In this document: positions 17,462 to 25,517 of the stretch, piece by piece
Numbering within the stretch: the stretch's first letter is position 1
Layout: each line of letters opens with the position of its first letter
The notes under the pieces: generated by a model
Seen by the model: only the letters and a program-made list of their open reading frames with translations
What the model was told of the DNA's origin: nothing
The model's database searches: none
Made by a program: the position numbers and the translations under genes
Source of the DNA: Mycobacteroides sp. LB1
Lineage (GTDB): Bacteria > Actinomycetota > Actinomycetes > Mycobacteriales > Mycobacteriaceae
Reading direction: 5' to 3'
Length of the DNA: 64,000 nucleotides
Assembly (NCBI RefSeq): GCF_013449725.1
Contig: NZ_JACCFF010000002.1
Location: 434,001 to 498,000, forward strand

Positions 17462-17839
17462 TCATTCCCGGCCCGCACGCCATTTGTCCAGCATTCGCCG
17501 GTCCCGTTTAGTCGGCCGCCCGGCGCCGCGATCACGCAACGCCACCAGAACCGGAGGAACCTCAGGCCGAGCAGGTGTTAGGTCGAGGTAGCAGGTGACG
17601 GCATCGGCGGCACCAACCCGTTTCTGGATCACCCGCACCACCTTCACGATTCGTGTCAGGTCACCCACCTGAGCGCGGACCTCGTCACCCGGGGACACCG
17701 TCGTCGACGGCTTCGCCGGTCGATCGTTGATCCGCACGTGCCCGCCTCGGCATGCCGCAGCGGCGTCCGGCCGTGTCTTCGTCAGCCGGACCGCCCACAG
17801 CCACCGATCGACGCGGTACGACTCCATGGCATCCATCAT
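17462..17839 (-). CDS. S4-domain RNA-binding protein (Hsp15-like)
   Basis: A 125-residue protein beginning with an S4 RNA-binding fold: YRVDRWLWAVRLTKTR, then AAAACRGGHVRINDRPAKPSTTVSPGDEV. The basic C-terminus (GAGRPTKRDRRMLDKWRAGRE) is typical of the Hsp15/RNA-binding S4 family, which binds ribosomal or tRNA-like RNA. Three ATGs are close together at the start (17839, 17836, 17827); 17839 is used because GAGGA lies 9 bases upstream. Its stop is 5 bases from the convergent diflavin reductase 2 stop. The ANT(6)-like gene lies 28 bases upstream on the same strand. Confidence 0.85.
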   Translation of the reverse strand: MMDAMESYRVDRWLWAVRLTKTRPDAAAACRGGHVRINDRPAKPSTTVSPGDEVRAQVGDLTRIVKVVRVIQKRVGAADAVTCYLDLTPARPEVPPVLVALRDRGAGRPTKRDRRMLDKWRAGRE

Positions 17840-17867
17840 GAAGCACCGTCCTCGGCGGGTGCTGGTA

Positions 17868-18701
17868 TTAGGGAAGCGCGACAACCTCCTCGACGCGCAG
17901 CGACAAGATCTGCTCGATCTCGTGCTGTAGCCGTTCGTGCTGGAATGGTTCGAAGCCGAGGGCTGCTCCAGCACGCGCTGACAGACGCGCGAACAGATCC
18001 ACCGTTCGACGCAGGGCCGCGGTGGTATCGCCGGCGTCGAAATGGCCCCAGCAGCCGTTGATTTCGTCGCGGACATCGGCGTCCATCCAGCTGTTCATGC
18101 GGATGCCCAGGTATCGAGTGTCGTATGCAGTGCCATACCGAACGCGATGGTCCCACTCGATGATCCGCAGCAGCTCTTCCTTCAGGTCTTGGTCACGCAG
18201 CTTCGCCGACCAGAGTTCATTGCGCACTATCGCTTTCGCGCACATCAGGGCCGCGGCGTAGCCCCAATGCACGCACTCCTCGAACTCTTCTTCCGCGGGC
18301 GGTCCACTCTCGCCCGCACTCACCGAGGCCGGATCGGGTGCGCAGCCGTCCTTGTCGAGCAGCACCTGAAACGGTCGGTCGTGCTCCGCCGCTGCGAGGT
18401 CTTCGAAGGGAATCAGGGTGAAGTCGAGCTTTCCGCCTGCGTAATAGATCAGTCGGGTGGGGTACCCGAGGTCTTCATCCTCGAGTCTCTCGACGACCAG
18501 GACCTCACCCAACGATGACCACCACGAATCGTCCTCGACCAGCTCATCGGGGTCCGACGCGTAGAGCTCGATATCCCGATCTGACAGGGGATGGGCATCC
18601 CCAGTAGCCGCGGACCCCGTGACAAGGACCGCCCGGACGGTATCCGTCTCAGTCGCCCACGCGACCAACTTCTCAAGCACCTCACCGTAATTCACACCCA
18701 T
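17868..18701 (-). CDS. Aminoglycoside 6-adenylyltransferase-like nucleotidyltransferase (ANT(6)/AadK family)
   Basis: A 277-residue protein of normal ANT(6) length. The nucleotidyltransferase motif GSAATGDAHPLSDRDIELY (residues about 29-47) gives the Gly-Ser and the metal-binding Asp pair. Downstream blocks include KLDFTLIPFEDL, VLLDKDG, and the C-terminal helical part with LLRIIEWDHRVRYGTAYDTRYLGIRMNSWM. Family members adenylylate streptomycin at the 6 position, inactivating it. Whether this chromosomal copy confers resistance is unknown. ATG 18701 places MGVNYGEVLEKLVAWA as the family first helix; an in-frame extension upstream lacks family similarity. No transposon remnants were seen beside it. 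Confidence 0.82.
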   Translation of the reverse strand: MGVNYGEVLEKLVAWATETDTVRAVLVTGSAATGDAHPLSDRDIELYASDPDELVEDDSWWSSLGEVLVVERLEDEDLGYPTRLIYYAGGKLDFTLIPFEDLAAAEHDRPFQVLLDKDGCAPDPASVSAGESGPPAEEEFEECVHWGYAAALMCAKAIVRNELWSAKLRDQDLKEELLRIIEWDHRVRYGTAYDTRYLGIRMNSWMDADVRDEINGCWGHFDAGDTTAALRRTVDLFARLSARAGAALGFEPFQHERLQHEIEQILSLRVEEVVALP

Positions 18702-18780
18702 ATCCTTGGCTGCCCACCTCGGTGTTCTCAAGGGCTTTTCCGCGTGTCGAGCAGGTGTTCCCAGCGCGTCGCGTCGCTCG

Positions 18781-19056
18781 CTAGCCGGCGTTGTTCTTGT
18801 TCGTGCCATCTGGCACGAACGGATTGACACCGGGGGGTGTCAACGGATTGGCGCCCTCATAGGTCGGCTGATGCGCACCTTGCTGGTACTCGACATCACC
18901 CGGCGCAAGACACGGGTCGAACTCGGTGGAGCCGACGCTCGGCTGGTTCGCGTAACAAACGGGCGGCGGCTCCGGCGCCGCCATCGCGAGCGGCGACCCG
19001 ATCAGCGTGCCTACGCCGAGGACCATTGCCGAACCCACTGCCGTCAACACTCTCAT
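18781..19056 (-). CDS. Small secreted protein, function unknown
   Basis: A 91-residue protein with a Sec signal peptide (MRVLTAVGSAMVLGVGTLI, cleavage expected after LAMA near 26) and a Pro-rich, Asn-rich mature part with two cysteines (PPVCYANQ and FDPCLAPG), ending in PFVPDGTNKNNAG. GGAGAGG lies 5 bases before ATG 19056, which fixes the start. The type is common among mycobacterial low-complexity secreted proteins. No function is assigned. The 207 bases between it and the TetR gene contain an AT-rich stretch (19136-19152) but no convincing gene. Confidence 0.68.
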   Translation of the reverse strand: MRVLTAVGSAMVLGVGTLIGSPLAMAAPEPPPVCYANQPSVGSTEFDPCLAPGDVEYQQGAHQPTYEGANPLTPPGVNPFVPDGTNKNNAG

Positions 19057-19263
19057 GTCCGCACCTCTCCAAACTTTCAACTAACAGCTAATCGATCCGA
19101 TGGCGATTCACGTCCGATCAGATTCATGTCCATCTATGCATATATTAATTTCAGGAGGTATGTCTACATCGTTCTCAAGAAAATCAGGAAGCTCTCACGG
19201 AGATCTCAGCTAATGCTCAGTATACCGGCGCGGGGTATGGGTACAAGACCCGACGGTTGACCC

Positions 19264-19938
19264 TCAGAGCTGCGTGGAGCGCTCGGGTCCGTGGGCCAGC
19301 AGCATGTCGACCAACTGGTCGATGAGGGTCTCCTCGGTGCCCGCGACGTCCTGATTCAGCCACGCCGCGACGGCCTGCCCAACGCCACCCACGACGAAAT
19401 GAGCCAGCACCGGAAGGCTGCCGTCATCGTCACGACGAAACCAGTCGCGCAAATGCTGGGCGAACAGTGACACAAACATCGCAGTGGCTTCGAACCGCTT
19501 GCGAACCAGAACCGGATTGACCTGATGTGGGCTGTAGAGCAATTGCCCGATGCGGCGGTCCGCATTGATGACACGCACCACGCTGCTGATACCCGCTCTA
19601 ACCTGCTGGCGGGGCAGCGCCGCAGCCACCTCGGATTCGATGGTGGACGTGAGTCCTTCAACGGCCCAATCGAAGATCGCGACGGCGAATTCGTCTTTGT
19701 CGGCGAAGCTTTCGTAGAAATAGCGTTGCGCCAGACCAGAGCGCTGACAGACGGTGCGCAAGGTGAGATCGCCGGGTCCGTCCGGGGCGCCGAGGATGTC
19801 CAGCCCCACCTCCAGCAGCTGCCGCCGACGCCGAGCCAGGCGTTCGTCTGCGGGAAGGCCACTATACGAGCGGCCGGCTGAGGATGACACCCGACCAGTC
19901 TTGCAGGAGCCGGTATTGCCCGGGAACGGAACGCGCAT
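19264..19938 (-). CDS. TetR family transcriptional regulator
   Basis: A TetR repressor of about 224 residues. The DNA-binding helices are at about 35-80: RRRRQLLEVGLDIL, LRTVCQRSGLAQRYFYESFADKDEF. The C-terminal ligand domain is all-helical. Start: an in-frame ATG at 19989 exists, but the reading from there runs through a 36-base palindrome that is almost surely an operator. ATG 19938 or GTG 19890 is therefore more likely; 19938 is used here. It is divergent from a FadE pair, so it probably represses those genes and itself, with an acyl-CoA or related lipid as inducer (inference from the fatty-acid regulator pattern of mycobacterial TetR proteins). Confidence 0.82.
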   Translation of the reverse strand: MRVPFPGNTGSCKTGRVSSSAGRSYSGLPADERLARRRRQLLEVGLDILGAPDGPGDLTLRTVCQRSGLAQRYFYESFADKDEFAVAIFDWAVEGLTSTIESEVAAALPRQQVRAGISSVVRVINADRRIGQLLYSPHQVNPVLVRKRFEATAMFVSLFAQHLRDWFRRDDDGSLPVLAHFVVGGVGQAVAAWLNQDVAGTEETLIDQLVDMLLAHGPERSTQL

Positions 19939-19970
19939 TAATCTGAATGCGCTTGCATCCAGATTAATGC
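19935..19970. promoter_or_regulatory. 36-base near-perfect palindrome, probable TetR operator
   Basis: GCATTAATCTG at 19935-19945 is the exact reverse complement of CAGATTAATGC at 19960-19970. The inner bases ATGC and GCAT also pair, giving 15 of 16 complementary positions around a 4-base centre. It lies between the TetR gene and the divergent FadE pair, with its right end 46 bases before the FadE ATG. This length and symmetry suggest two TetR dimers binding. The assignment to the adjacent regulator is inference. Confidence 0.75.
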
Positions 19971-20015
19971 GATTCATCGCTTTTCCCACCGCAGACTCGA
20001 CACAACGGAGTGCAC

Positions 20016-21245
20016 ATGGACCTGGCCTTCTCGGCAGAGGAAGAACAATTCCGCACGGAGGTCCGGGGGTTCCTGGAGGAGAACCTCACCGAGGATCTAC
20101 AGGCGGCGGGGCGTCTACAAACGAGCGTGTACAGCGACCACGAGGCGAGCATGCAGTGGCAGGCGATCCTGCATGAAAAGGGGTGGGCCGCACCGTCCTG
20201 GCCGGTGAAGCACGGGGGCCTACCCTGGAGCGTCGCACAGCACTACATCTTCGCGGTCGAATCAACCCTTGCCGGCGCACCTGCCTTGTCGCCCATGGGT
20301 ATTCGGATGGTCGCACACGCCATCGTCAAATTCGGCACGCAGGAGCAGAAGAAGTTCTTCCTGCCTCGCATACTCACCGGCGAGGTGTTCTTCTGCCAGG
20401 GATACAGCGAACCCGAGTCCGGCTCGGACCTGGCGTCACTGCAGATGTCGGCGGTCGCCGATGGCGATGATGTGATCCTCAATGGCTCCAAGATCTGGAC
20501 CACCCATGCGCGCGAGGCGAATTGGATGTTCGCGCTTGTTCGCACCACCAGGGGGGTGAAGAAGCAGCTCGGTATCACCTTCATCCTCATCGACTTCACC
20601 TCGCCGGGAATCGAGGTGCAGCCGTTGGTGATGAGCTCGGGGGAGGAGGTCCAGAATGTCGTGTTCTTCGACAATGTGCGCGTCCCCAAGTCCAATGTCC
20701 TCGGTGAGATCGACGACGGCTGGACCGTCGCCAAGTACCTGCTCGAGTTCGAGCGCGGCGGTGGGGCAGCGGCTCCGATGCTTCAGGTGGGCCTCGATCA
20801 GCTGAGCGCTGCCGCACGGGCGATGCCCAGCGAAAGTGGAACACTGGCAGATGATCCCGTGTTCGCCGCCAAACTCTCCGATCTGTCCATCCGAGTCGAC
20901 GTGTTGGAAGTTCTCGAGCACCGAGTGCTTGCGGTGGTGGCCGGTGGCGGCAATCCCGGCACCGCGTCCTCGATGCTCAAGATTCTCGGCACCGAGCTTT
21001 CACAGGAGCTCACCACGCTCACATTGGAGGCCGCGGGTCCGCGCGGTCGCGTGTATCAGCCTCATGTCACGAAGCCGGGCGGTCCGGTTGTCGAATACAC
21101 CCCGCCGGCCGACGGCTACCACAGCGGTGAGCTATGGCAGGCAGTGGCGCCGCTGCATTATTTCAACGACCGCGCCGGATCAATCTACGCGGGTTCCAAC
21201 GAGATTCAACGCAACATCCTCGCCAAGGCCCAACTCGGCCTCTGA
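20016..21245 (+). CDS. Acyl-CoA dehydrogenase, first subunit of a FadE pair
   Basis: A 409-residue acyl-CoA dehydrogenase (MDLAFSAEEEQFRTEVRGFLEENL at the N-terminus, FCQGYSEPESGSDLASLQ flavin loop near 130, IWTTHAREANWMF, and the C-terminal YAGSNEIQRNILAKAQLGL). ATG 20016 is preferred to GTG 20010 because GGAG lies 5 bases upstream of it. Family knowledge: such adjacent FadE genes in mycobacteria often encode alpha2beta2 heterotetramers that oxidise steroid side-chain or dicarboxyl-CoA thioesters, with annotation as pimeloyl-CoA dehydrogenase large and small subunits. The second subunit follows after 21 bases. Substrate unknown. Confidence 0.88.
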   Translation: MDLAFSAEEEQFRTEVRGFLEENLTEDLQAAGRLQTSVYSDHEASMQWQAILHEKGWAAPSWPVKHGGLPWSVAQHYIFAVESTLAGAPALSPMGIRMVAHAIVKFGTQEQKKFFLPRILTGEVFFCQGYSEPESGSDLASLQMSAVADGDDVILNGSKIWTTHAREANWMFALVRTTRGVKKQLGITFILIDFTSPGIEVQPLVMSSGEEVQNVVFFDNVRVPKSNVLGEIDDGWTVAKYLLEFERGGGAAAPMLQVGLDQLSAAARAMPSESGTLADDPVFAAKLSDLSIRVDVLEVLEHRVLAVVAGGGNPGTASSMLKILGTELSQELTTLTLEAAGPRGRVYQPHVTKPGGPVVEYTPPADGYHSGELWQAVAPLHYFNDRAGSIYAGSNEIQRNILAKAQLGL

Positions 21246-21266
21246 TAGACAAGAGCGAATATCACC

Positions 21267-22415
21267 ATGGATTTCAGCCTCACCGACGAACAACAACTCC
21301 TCAAGAACTCCGTATCGGATTTCCTGTCCAATCGGTATGCCTTGGATACCAGCCGACGCGCGGCGCGCTCGGATGTCGGCTGGCAGCCGCTGGTGTGGAA
21401 GTCCTTCGCCGAGGAGCTCGGCATACTCGCCGCCCCGTTACCTGAGGACCGCGGAGGTCTGGGTGGCGGCGCGGAAGAAGTTCTTGTCATCGCCGAGGTA
21501 CTCGGACACCACCTCGTCGTGGAGCCCTTCATCGGCACGGTGGTGCTCGGCGGCGGACTGCTCCGCCGATCGACCTGCGACCTGGCCGAGGAGCTCATCG
21601 GTGGTATCGCGGCTGGCGATGTGGTGACCGGATTCGCCGCTCTGGAGCCCACTTCCGGGCAGTCGTTCCACTCGGTACAGACGACCGCTCGCCGCGACGG
21701 GCAGGACTGGATACTCGATGGGGAGAAGATCGTGGTGACCGATGCGCCGATCGCCACGCATCTGCTCGTCACCGCACGGACCTCCGGTGACGCCACAGAC
21801 ACGGCGGGCCTGACGTTGTTCGCGGTGCCATTCGATCCCGCCAATCCGCCCCAAGGAATCGCCGCACATCACTACCGGACGATCGACGATCACCACGCCA
21901 GCGACCTCGTGATAACCAATCTGCGCGTGCCGGATTCGGCACGCATCTCAGAGGTGGACGCCGCGTGGCCGCTGATCGATGCCGCGCTTGACGAAGCTAC
22001 GGCCGCCACCGTGGCCGAAGCGGTCGGCATGCTGCGCAAGGTGCTCGCCGACACGGTCGAATACTCCAAGCAACGTCAGCAGTTCGGCGTGGCGATCTCC
22101 AATTTCCAGGCGTTGCAACACCGCATGGTGAACATGCATATCGAGGTCGAGCAGGCGGTCGCGGCCTCCTATCTCGCCTCACTCAACCTCGACGGTCCGC
22201 GCCGCACCCGTGCGGTGTCGGCCGCTAAGGCGACGATCTCGCGGGCGGCGCGCGTGGTGGGGCAGGAGGCCGTCCAGTTGCACGGCGGCATGGGCATGAC
22301 CGAGGAGCTGGCAATCGGGCATTACTTCAAGCGTCTCACCGCAATTGAGTCAGAATTCGGCAACCGCGACTTCCACACCGCGCGGTATCGGCGGGCACGA
22401 AGCACCCAGGACTAG
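21267..22415 (+). CDS. Acyl-CoA dehydrogenase, second subunit of a FadE pair
   Basis: A 382-residue divergent acyl-CoA dehydrogenase (MDFSLTDEQQLLKNSVSDFLSNRY, VTGFAALEPTSG, C-terminal VQLHGGMGMTEELAIGHYFKRL). The flavin-loop region is degenerate compared with the first gene, as expected for the non-catalytic or half-site partner in heteromeric FadE enzymes. It is 21 bases after its partner and has a clear shared expression unit. It ends convergently with the DUF1345 gene, the two stop codons sharing CTAG. Regulation by the divergent TetR protein is likely. Confidence 0.87.
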   Translation: MDFSLTDEQQLLKNSVSDFLSNRYALDTSRRAARSDVGWQPLVWKSFAEELGILAAPLPEDRGGLGGGAEEVLVIAEVLGHHLVVEPFIGTVVLGGGLLRRSTCDLAEELIGGIAAGDVVTGFAALEPTSGQSFHSVQTTARRDGQDWILDGEKIVVTDAPIATHLLVTARTSGDATDTAGLTLFAVPFDPANPPQGIAAHHYRTIDDHHASDLVITNLRVPDSARISEVDAAWPLIDAALDEATAATVAEAVGMLRKVLADTVEYSKQRQQFGVAISNFQALQHRMVNMHIEVEQAVAASYLASLNLDGPRRTRAVSAAKATISRAARVVGQEAVQLHGGMGMTEELAIGHYFKRLTAIESEFGNRDFHTARYRRARSTQD

Positions 22416-23029
22416 CCGACGAGATTGATGACCAGGTTGATCGTGCACGCGATGATCAGGGTCCCGTAGATGTAGCTAAAGAGACAGTGCTTCAGCACAA
22501 CATCGCGGATATGCGACTCGGTCACCGCGGTATCCGACACCTGGTAAGTCATACCGAGGTTGAACGAGAAGTAGTAGAAATCGACATAGCGCGGCGGGAC
22601 TTCGGAATTGAAGTCGATGCCACCGGGGTGGCCCTGGTAGTAGATCCGTGCGTACCGAGCGGCGTAGATCGTATGCAGCATCGCCCACACGGTCAGAATG
22701 GACCCGATACACAGCCCCGCGTAGGCACCCTTGTCCTCGTCATTGGCAGAGATCAGAAGAATCCCAATGGCGGAGAGGCTGGCAACCAAGATCAGCAGCA
22801 GCGCGAGATCGCCCAGCTCGTCCTCCATGTCCTCGCTGCTCGCACGGGCACGTGTCTGTTCGGGATCCATGGGCCACAAGACAATCAGTGACCACATGAC
22901 GTTGACGACGGCGGTCATGATGACGACCGCTAGGAGAGCAACCTGCCAGCGCTGCAACAGAGTCCACGTCAGGGCACCGGTAGTCACCCCAACCAACACT
23001 GCGATCCAGAATCGTTTGGCGCCGGTCAT
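22412..23029 (-). CDS. DUF1345 family membrane protein
   Basis: A 205-residue inner-membrane protein with about five hydrophobic spans. Typical DUF1345 marks are WSLIVLWPMDPEQTRARA in the first loop, GAYAGLCIGSILTVWAMLHTIYAARYARIYY, and the FYYFSFNLGMTYQVSDTAVT segment near 150 followed by HCLFSYIYGTLIIACTINLVINL. The family has no experimentally settled function. ATG 23029 gives MTGAKRFWIAVLVGV, a sensible first span; a longer frame upstream is Arg/Ser-rich and looks non-coding. Its stop overlaps that of the FadE gene by 4 bases. Confidence 0.85.
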   Translation of the reverse strand: MTGAKRFWIAVLVGVTTGALTWTLLQRWQVALLAVVIMTAVVNVMWSLIVLWPMDPEQTRARASSEDMEDELGDLALLLILVASLSAIGILLISANDEDKGAYAGLCIGSILTVWAMLHTIYAARYARIYYQGHPGGIDFNSEVPPRYVDFYYFSFNLGMTYQVSDTAVTESHIRDVVLKHCLFSYIYGTLIIACTINLVINLVG

Positions 23030-23123
23030 GCGTCCAGTACACACGATCAGCGCGGTAGCGCAATTGGATCTGCCCATGGCAGCCGTCATCCGTCCGGGCG
23101 AGGCGGAAGTGGCCGCGAGGCTG

Positions 23124-24533
23124 CTAGGGGTGCGGCGAACTCGGTGCTGTCGTCGTGGTCGACGGCCGCATACTCGGTGATGGAGCGTCGTCGCGGTCCT
23201 GCCATGCGATGAACAGGGCCGTGAACACCGCCGCCGAAAACACCGTCGCGACAAGAAACCACAGGGCGGGTCGTTGGAACCAGCGCATTCGGTCGGTATC
23301 GCGATAGTCGGCCGGTGCGGGGTTGAACGTCACCTCTGGCCGCGCGGCGGTAGCGGGTGTCGAGTAGTCCTGGAATTCCTCCAGTTCCGGGGAAGTGTCG
23401 GCTTCCGACCATGCCAGCCCGGATTCGACGGTGTCCATGGGCGCGGATGCTGGACTCTTCGTGGTGTCCTCACCGGTGGGCACCGGCCGCATCATGGTTG
23501 CTTCGGGAGACGGTGTTTCATCGGGTCGACCGGCCAGGATGGCCGCGCCGAACGCCGCGGCGAGCTGGGGCCGCGGTGCGGCGATGATTGGGCATCGCAA
23601 GCGCTCGGAAAGCTGTTGGGTGATAAGGGGGATGCCGGAACCGCCGCCGATGGTGAGGACGGCGCTGACTCCGGCGGGAGGAATGTTGTTATGTTCCAGG
23701 GTCTCCTGGACCCTGGAAATCAATGCGGCAAGTGGCTCGCGGATGCGGTCTTCCAACTCGCTGCGGGTGAGCCGCACATCGGCGGTGGCTCCCGGCAGTT
23801 CCACCGGGACAACCGTGGCGATGTCGGTCGAAAGATGTTCCTTGGCCGCGCGGCAGCGATCACGTAACCGGGTCAGTGCCCCGAGGGACGCGGTTCCGTC
23901 CGGATCCTGGTTGAGATCGGCAAGAACCTGCGCCAAAAGCTCCTGATCGATCCGCTGCCCCGAGAAGTCCCGATGGCGGACGGTATCGCCGATCCGGTCG
24001 AAGTTGCTCGCGGTGTCGGCCAGCGTGATGCTCGTGCCGGTTCCGCCGAAGTCGCAGACCACGATAACGCCGCGATCGGGGATACGGTCGCCCATACTCA
24101 CCAGGGCGGCATGTGCGTCCGACACCAACTTCATCGGCTTTCCGCCCGGCGCAAGGGCGGGCACCCTGTCTATCGCTGCACGTAACGCGGCAAGAGAGTG
24201 CGCGCCCCAGTGTGCGGGAACGGCGGCCGCGAGCACAGGCGGAGTGTCGAAGTCCGCGACCACGGCCGCGTCGGCGATCATGACCCGGACGGCCTCGGCC
24301 GCGGCCCAATCGGCGCTGTGCACGGATCCGTCGGCTCCGACGATGCCCACCGGGTCTCCGACTCGGTCGACGAATCCGGTGAGTGCCAAACCCGGTTCGG
24401 TTGGAATGCCGACTTCCGAGAGCCGGTCCTCGTGGAGCGTGAGTATCGAGCTTCGCACGACGGGAACACCGTCGGAGTTGCCATCGGTGGCAACCAGCTG
24501 TGTAGCCCCGATCGACATTCCGAGTGAGTTCAT
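23124..24533 (-). CDS. Hsp70-like ATPase domain with C-terminal membrane anchor
   Basis: A 469-residue protein. Residues 1-340 have the Hsp70/actin-type ATPase fold: a phosphate-loop region at the N-terminus (MSIGATQLVA), VIVVCDFGGTGTSITL near 158, SGQRIDQELL, and the adenosine motif VLTIGGGSGIPLI followed by AAAFGAAILAG. The DnaK substrate-binding domain is missing. Instead a low-complexity Pro/Thr-rich linker leads to one membrane span (ALWFLVATVFSAAVFTALFIAW, about 423-445) and a short Ser/Thr/Pro tail outside. Actinobacteria contain similar Hsp70-like membrane proteins of unknown role. It is divergent from a secreted Pro-rich protein gene. Confidence 0.8.
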   Translation of the reverse strand: MNSLGMSIGATQLVATDGNSDGVPVVRSSILTLHEDRLSEVGIPTEPGLALTGFVDRVGDPVGIVGADGSVHSADWAAAEAVRVMIADAAVVADFDTPPVLAAAVPAHWGAHSLAALRAAIDRVPALAPGGKPMKLVSDAHAALVSMGDRIPDRGVIVVCDFGGTGTSITLADTASNFDRIGDTVRHRDFSGQRIDQELLAQVLADLNQDPDGTASLGALTRLRDRCRAAKEHLSTDIATVVPVELPGATADVRLTRSELEDRIREPLAALISRVQETLEHNNIPPAGVSAVLTIGGGSGIPLITQQLSERLRCPIIAAPRPQLAAAFGAAILAGRPDETPSPEATMMRPVPTGEDTTKSPASAPMDTVESGLAWSEADTSPELEEFQDYSTPATAARPEVTFNPAPADYRDTDRMRWFQRPALWFLVATVFSAAVFTALFIAWQDRDDAPSPSMRPSTTTTAPSSPHP

Positions 24534-24694
24534 TCCCTACCTGTTCGCCTGTTCCTTTTGTGATTCTAGGTGGGCGATCCTAGGCGAGAGGTCTAGAGGG
24601 CGTGGGCATCGACGATCACGGCGGCGAACGCCCCATCGCCGCGCTGCACGGCCACTGACCAGCGGCTGCAGATCGTCTATGCGACGATGGCTGG

Positions 24695-25228
24695 ATGGAC
24701 GCAGCCAAGCTGTTCGTCGCTGGCGTGATCGTCGCTGGCGCCGCGTTGTCTCTGTCGCCCCCCGCCGGAGCTGATCCCGTGGCGCCGGGGCCTCCGCCGG
24801 GGCCGTCGACTCCGGACGCGGCAGCCGCGGCTACCGAACCTGTCGGTCCACCGCCCCCACCTCCCGGTCAGCCATCGGTGCCCGAGGTCGCGAACCCGGT
24901 TTACGGGTCTGGGTCCGGGTCCGGCCCACTGGGGACGATCCGCGATCTGTGGCATCAAGCCCGCGACGGCAACGTCGACGGAGCGGTGGGACCCGAGGAA
25001 GGGGCCGTGGCACCGCCACCGGCCGGCGCCGGTCCCGCACCGAAGCTACCCCCCGGCTACATCTCCTTAACCGACCCGGGTTCGTCGACCCCCAGAGCTC
25101 CGCGGGACCCGTATGCCGGACCGGCGCCCTCGGGACCGCCGCTACCGCCGGGGTATACCCCGTTGACGGGACCTCCGCCGCCCGGCTACGAGCCGACCGC
25201 TCCGGCTCCGGGCAGCCCTGCCCCGTGA
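24695..25228 (+). CDS. Secreted proline-rich protein
   Basis: A 177-residue protein with a Sec signal peptide (VAGVIVAGAALSLSPPAGA, cleavage about residue 27) followed by Pro/Gly/Ala-rich low-complexity sequence. The motif LPPGYISLTDP at about 118 recurs as LPPGYTPLTGP near 151 and PPGYEPTAP, so there is an imperfect internal repeat. Such proteins are typical of the mycobacterial cell envelope. No enzymatic domain is seen. Its stop overlaps the GTG of the next gene as GTGA, implying coupled translation. Confidence 0.72.
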   Translation: MDAAKLFVAGVIVAGAALSLSPPAGADPVAPGPPPGPSTPDAAAAATEPVGPPPPPPGQPSVPEVANPVYGSGSGSGPLGTIRDLWHQARDGNVDGAVGPEEGAVAPPPAGAGPAPKLPPGYISLTDPGSSTPRAPRDPYAGPAPSGPPLPPGYTPLTGPPPPGYEPTAPAPGSPAP

Positions 25229-25491
25229 GTGCTCCGAAGGTCGCGGGCGGAGTAGTGCATACGCTGCCCGCCGATCTGCGCACGGCACTAATCGGGAATC
25301 CCACGGCTCTGGCCCTGTGGCAGGACATCACACCGCTGGGGCGCAACGAGTTCATCTGCTGGGTCGAGGATGCCAAGCAAGACGTCACCAGGGAGCGACG
25401 CATTCGCCGAACCCAGGAGGAACTCGAGGAAGGCAAGCGCCGACCATGCTGCTGGCCCGGCTGTAAACACCGCGAGCGCACCGGCAAGTAA
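25225..25491 (+). CDS. YdeI/OmpD-associated-type small protein
   Basis: An 88-residue protein resembling the bacteriocin-protection YdeI/OmpD-associated domain: LPADLRTALIGNPTALALWQDITPLGRNEFICWVEDAKQ, then ERRIRRTQEELEEGKRRPCCWPGC. The family lacks a firm biochemical role. Cysteines cluster near the C-terminus (CCWPGCKH). The GTG at 25225 overlaps the preceding stop by 4 bases; a longer in-frame reading lies entirely within the Pro-rich gene and was rejected. Confidence 0.78.
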   Translation: MSAPKVAGGVVHTLPADLRTALIGNPTALALWQDITPLGRNEFICWVEDAKQDVTRERRIRRTQEELEEGKRRPCCWPGCKHRERTGK

Positions 25492-25517
25492 CCGCGGGTA
25501 AGGGAGCGTGCAGAAGG

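Noticed and set aside
16249..17535. A 428-codon minus-strand frame opposite diflavin reductase 2
   Set aside because: No recognisable domain; the plus strand encodes an intact diflavin reductase.
19160..19213. 17-codon ORF after AGGAGG in the gap upstream of the secreted-protein gene
   Set aside because: The ribosome site is only 1 base from the ATG, too close for initiation, and the Ser-rich peptide looks random.
23384..23384. CRISPR arrays, rRNA, tRNA, integrases and insertion sequences
   Set aside because: Looked for across the window on both strands; no regularly spaced repeats, transposase motifs or tRNA-like cloverleaf sequences were recognised.
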